From: Hedera helix
Taxonomy: Eukaryota > Streptophyta > Magnoliopsida > Apiales > Araliaceae
DNA length: 64,000 nucleotides
Direction of reading: 5' to 3'
NCBI GenBank assembly: GCA_947179155.2
Contig: OX359264.1
Span: 57,088,702 to 57,152,701 of the forward strand
A model generated the notes under the pieces. It was not told the origin of the DNA, did no database searches, and saw only the letters and a program-made list of their open reading frames with translations. Of the stretch, positions 62,795-64,000 are shown one piece after another; positions within the stretch are counted from its first letter, which is position 1, and each line of letters begins with the position of its first letter. The position numbers and the translations under genes were made by a program.

Positions 62795-64000
62795 ATGAAC
62801 ATTGGGGTCGGACTTTTGATTTAGGTTGGGCTGGAGCTCCCTCGATTTGGTATAAAATCTGCAAGCTTAGAGATACATTTTTTTATTTATTTTATATTAA
62901 AAGGAGTATGAACAATTATCAAAAGGAAAACAGAGTGAATATTAAGGGAAAAAATGGGATTATAATACACAATTCCTTAACTATAATAAAATTCAATGTC
63001 CAAATTTGGCACTTGATGTGTTTAGTATATACAATTTTTTCAGAACTTGGTAAGAAACATAATATAATTTACATATAATCATTCGTATATAGCAGATTGT
63101 AGTATTTAGGGATTGATTTTTAATATATGTAATGTGATGGTCAATGTGGATTGATATATTAAGCCGACTGACTCAATTTAAATTAAGAATATTGAAAATT
63201 TGAGGGGGTGAAATTGAATCAGTTATTTTTGGATACTTTCAAGGCTTAAATACACTTTAAATTTTTATATTTTTAACTTTTTATAACTTAAACTATGATG
63301 TTTTAATTTTAAGATATTGAATCTTAATATCTTGAAATTTCTATAAATTAAATTTTTTAGCCATCGGTGAGTAATAATTGATCTGATGAGAGAATTTTGG
63401 ATAATTTTTTCACTCTTAAATATATTTGTAAACACATAAATATGTGGGCATGTAGTTAGAGTGTGATGAAAAAAAAATCTAAAAAATTGAAGTCAAAATA
63501 AATGATATATCCCAGGTTGATATAAGAACTTAAATATCTTTGGAAGTATAGAAAATTATAGTTACGTAATTAGTGTGTGATGAAGAAAAACTGAAGTTAA
63601 TATGAATGATATACATTCTTAAAAGACTAAATCACCCTTTTATTTTGAGTTATGTGATTTATTTTGGTAAAAAATACTAAATTCAATAGCCAAATATTTT
63701 ATTTATAGAAATATAGAGACATTAAAGTTTAATTTCTTAAAATTAAAATATTAGGGTTTAAAGTGCAAAAAAAGAAAAACTTTAAGGCTTAAAGTAGATT
63801 TAAGTCATTCAAAGTAACAAAAAGAAAAATGACTAGAATGGAAGAGTCGGAGTCGAAAAGGTGATACCTCATTTTTTTTTATCATTCAAAATTGTGTATG
63901 GGATTTTCATCTCATATAACTTCTAAGTAATTGAGGAAAGAAGTATGTATAAGACTGAATCCTTTCGATTTTAAAATAAGATTATTAATTTTTTTGAAAA
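62795..64000. other. OSB upstream region and AT-rich DNA with an inverted repeat
   Basis: No exon was recognised. An imperfect inverted repeat spans 63243-63805: GGCTTAAATACACTTTAAAT and GTTTTAATTTTAAGATATTG on the left are mirrored at 63700-63805. It may be a MITE, but no target-site duplication was established. Confidence 0.45.

Overview
This 64 kb window is nuclear DNA of a flowering plant, almost certainly a eudicot. The genes are split by many GT-AG introns and the protein families are plant-specific (GAUT, Aux/IAA, DRIP, OSB). The intergenic DNA is very AT-rich and full of microsatellites, MITEs and one solo LTR. An asterid is my guess from the general look of the proteins; I could not test it. 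Gene models come from translating exons, matching splice sites and checking that phases add up.

Layout. (1) 186-6771, minus: GAUT3-type galacturonosyltransferase, nine coding exons, with a 650 bp tandem duplication in one intron. (2) 6772-14300: gene-free, with a homopurine (G/A-rich) element at 9347-9988. (3) 14510-21574, plus: DRIP-type RING E3 ubiquitin ligase, seven coding exons. (4) 22247-22379, plus: an isolated first exon of a PBL/RLCK-VII kinase with no kinase exons after it. (5) 23324-28207, plus: plastid-type glutathione reductase, ten exons, with a hAT-like MITE in intron 1. (6) 30452-32152, minus: UTP18 (WD40, rRNA processing), with two single-base frameshifts and a decayed tandem copy of its 3' end. 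(7) 35755-38131, minus, and 57440-58288, plus: two divergently transcribed Aux/IAA genes, of the IAA7/14/16/17 and IAA1/2/3/4 clades, now 19 kb apart. (8) 59985-62794, minus: OSB-type organellar single-stranded-DNA-binding protein, with one frameshift and a GC-AG intron. The end of the window is gene-free.

The 19 kb between the Aux/IAA genes is the accessory part of the window. It holds a 676 bp foldback element, an inverted second copy of the homopurine element, a 169 bp hairpin MITE with an 8 bp target-site duplication, and a 1.62 kb tandem duplication. The second copy of that duplication was later hit by a 2938 bp solo LTR (5 bp TSD, TG...CA ends) and a 592 bp hAT MITE (8 bp TSD). Subtracting both insertions restores the unit length, so the order of events can be read.

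The genes do not form one pathway. They cover cell-wall pectin synthesis, drought signalling, plastid redox, ribosome biogenesis, auxin signalling and organelle DNA maintenance. The paired Aux/IAA arrangement resembles the linked Aux/IAA pairs known in Arabidopsis. I found no wholly new gene system. The most unusual items are the nested-insertion locus, the inverted pair of homopurine elements, the UTP18 3'-end duplication that records the ancestral reading frame, and the orphan PBL exon.
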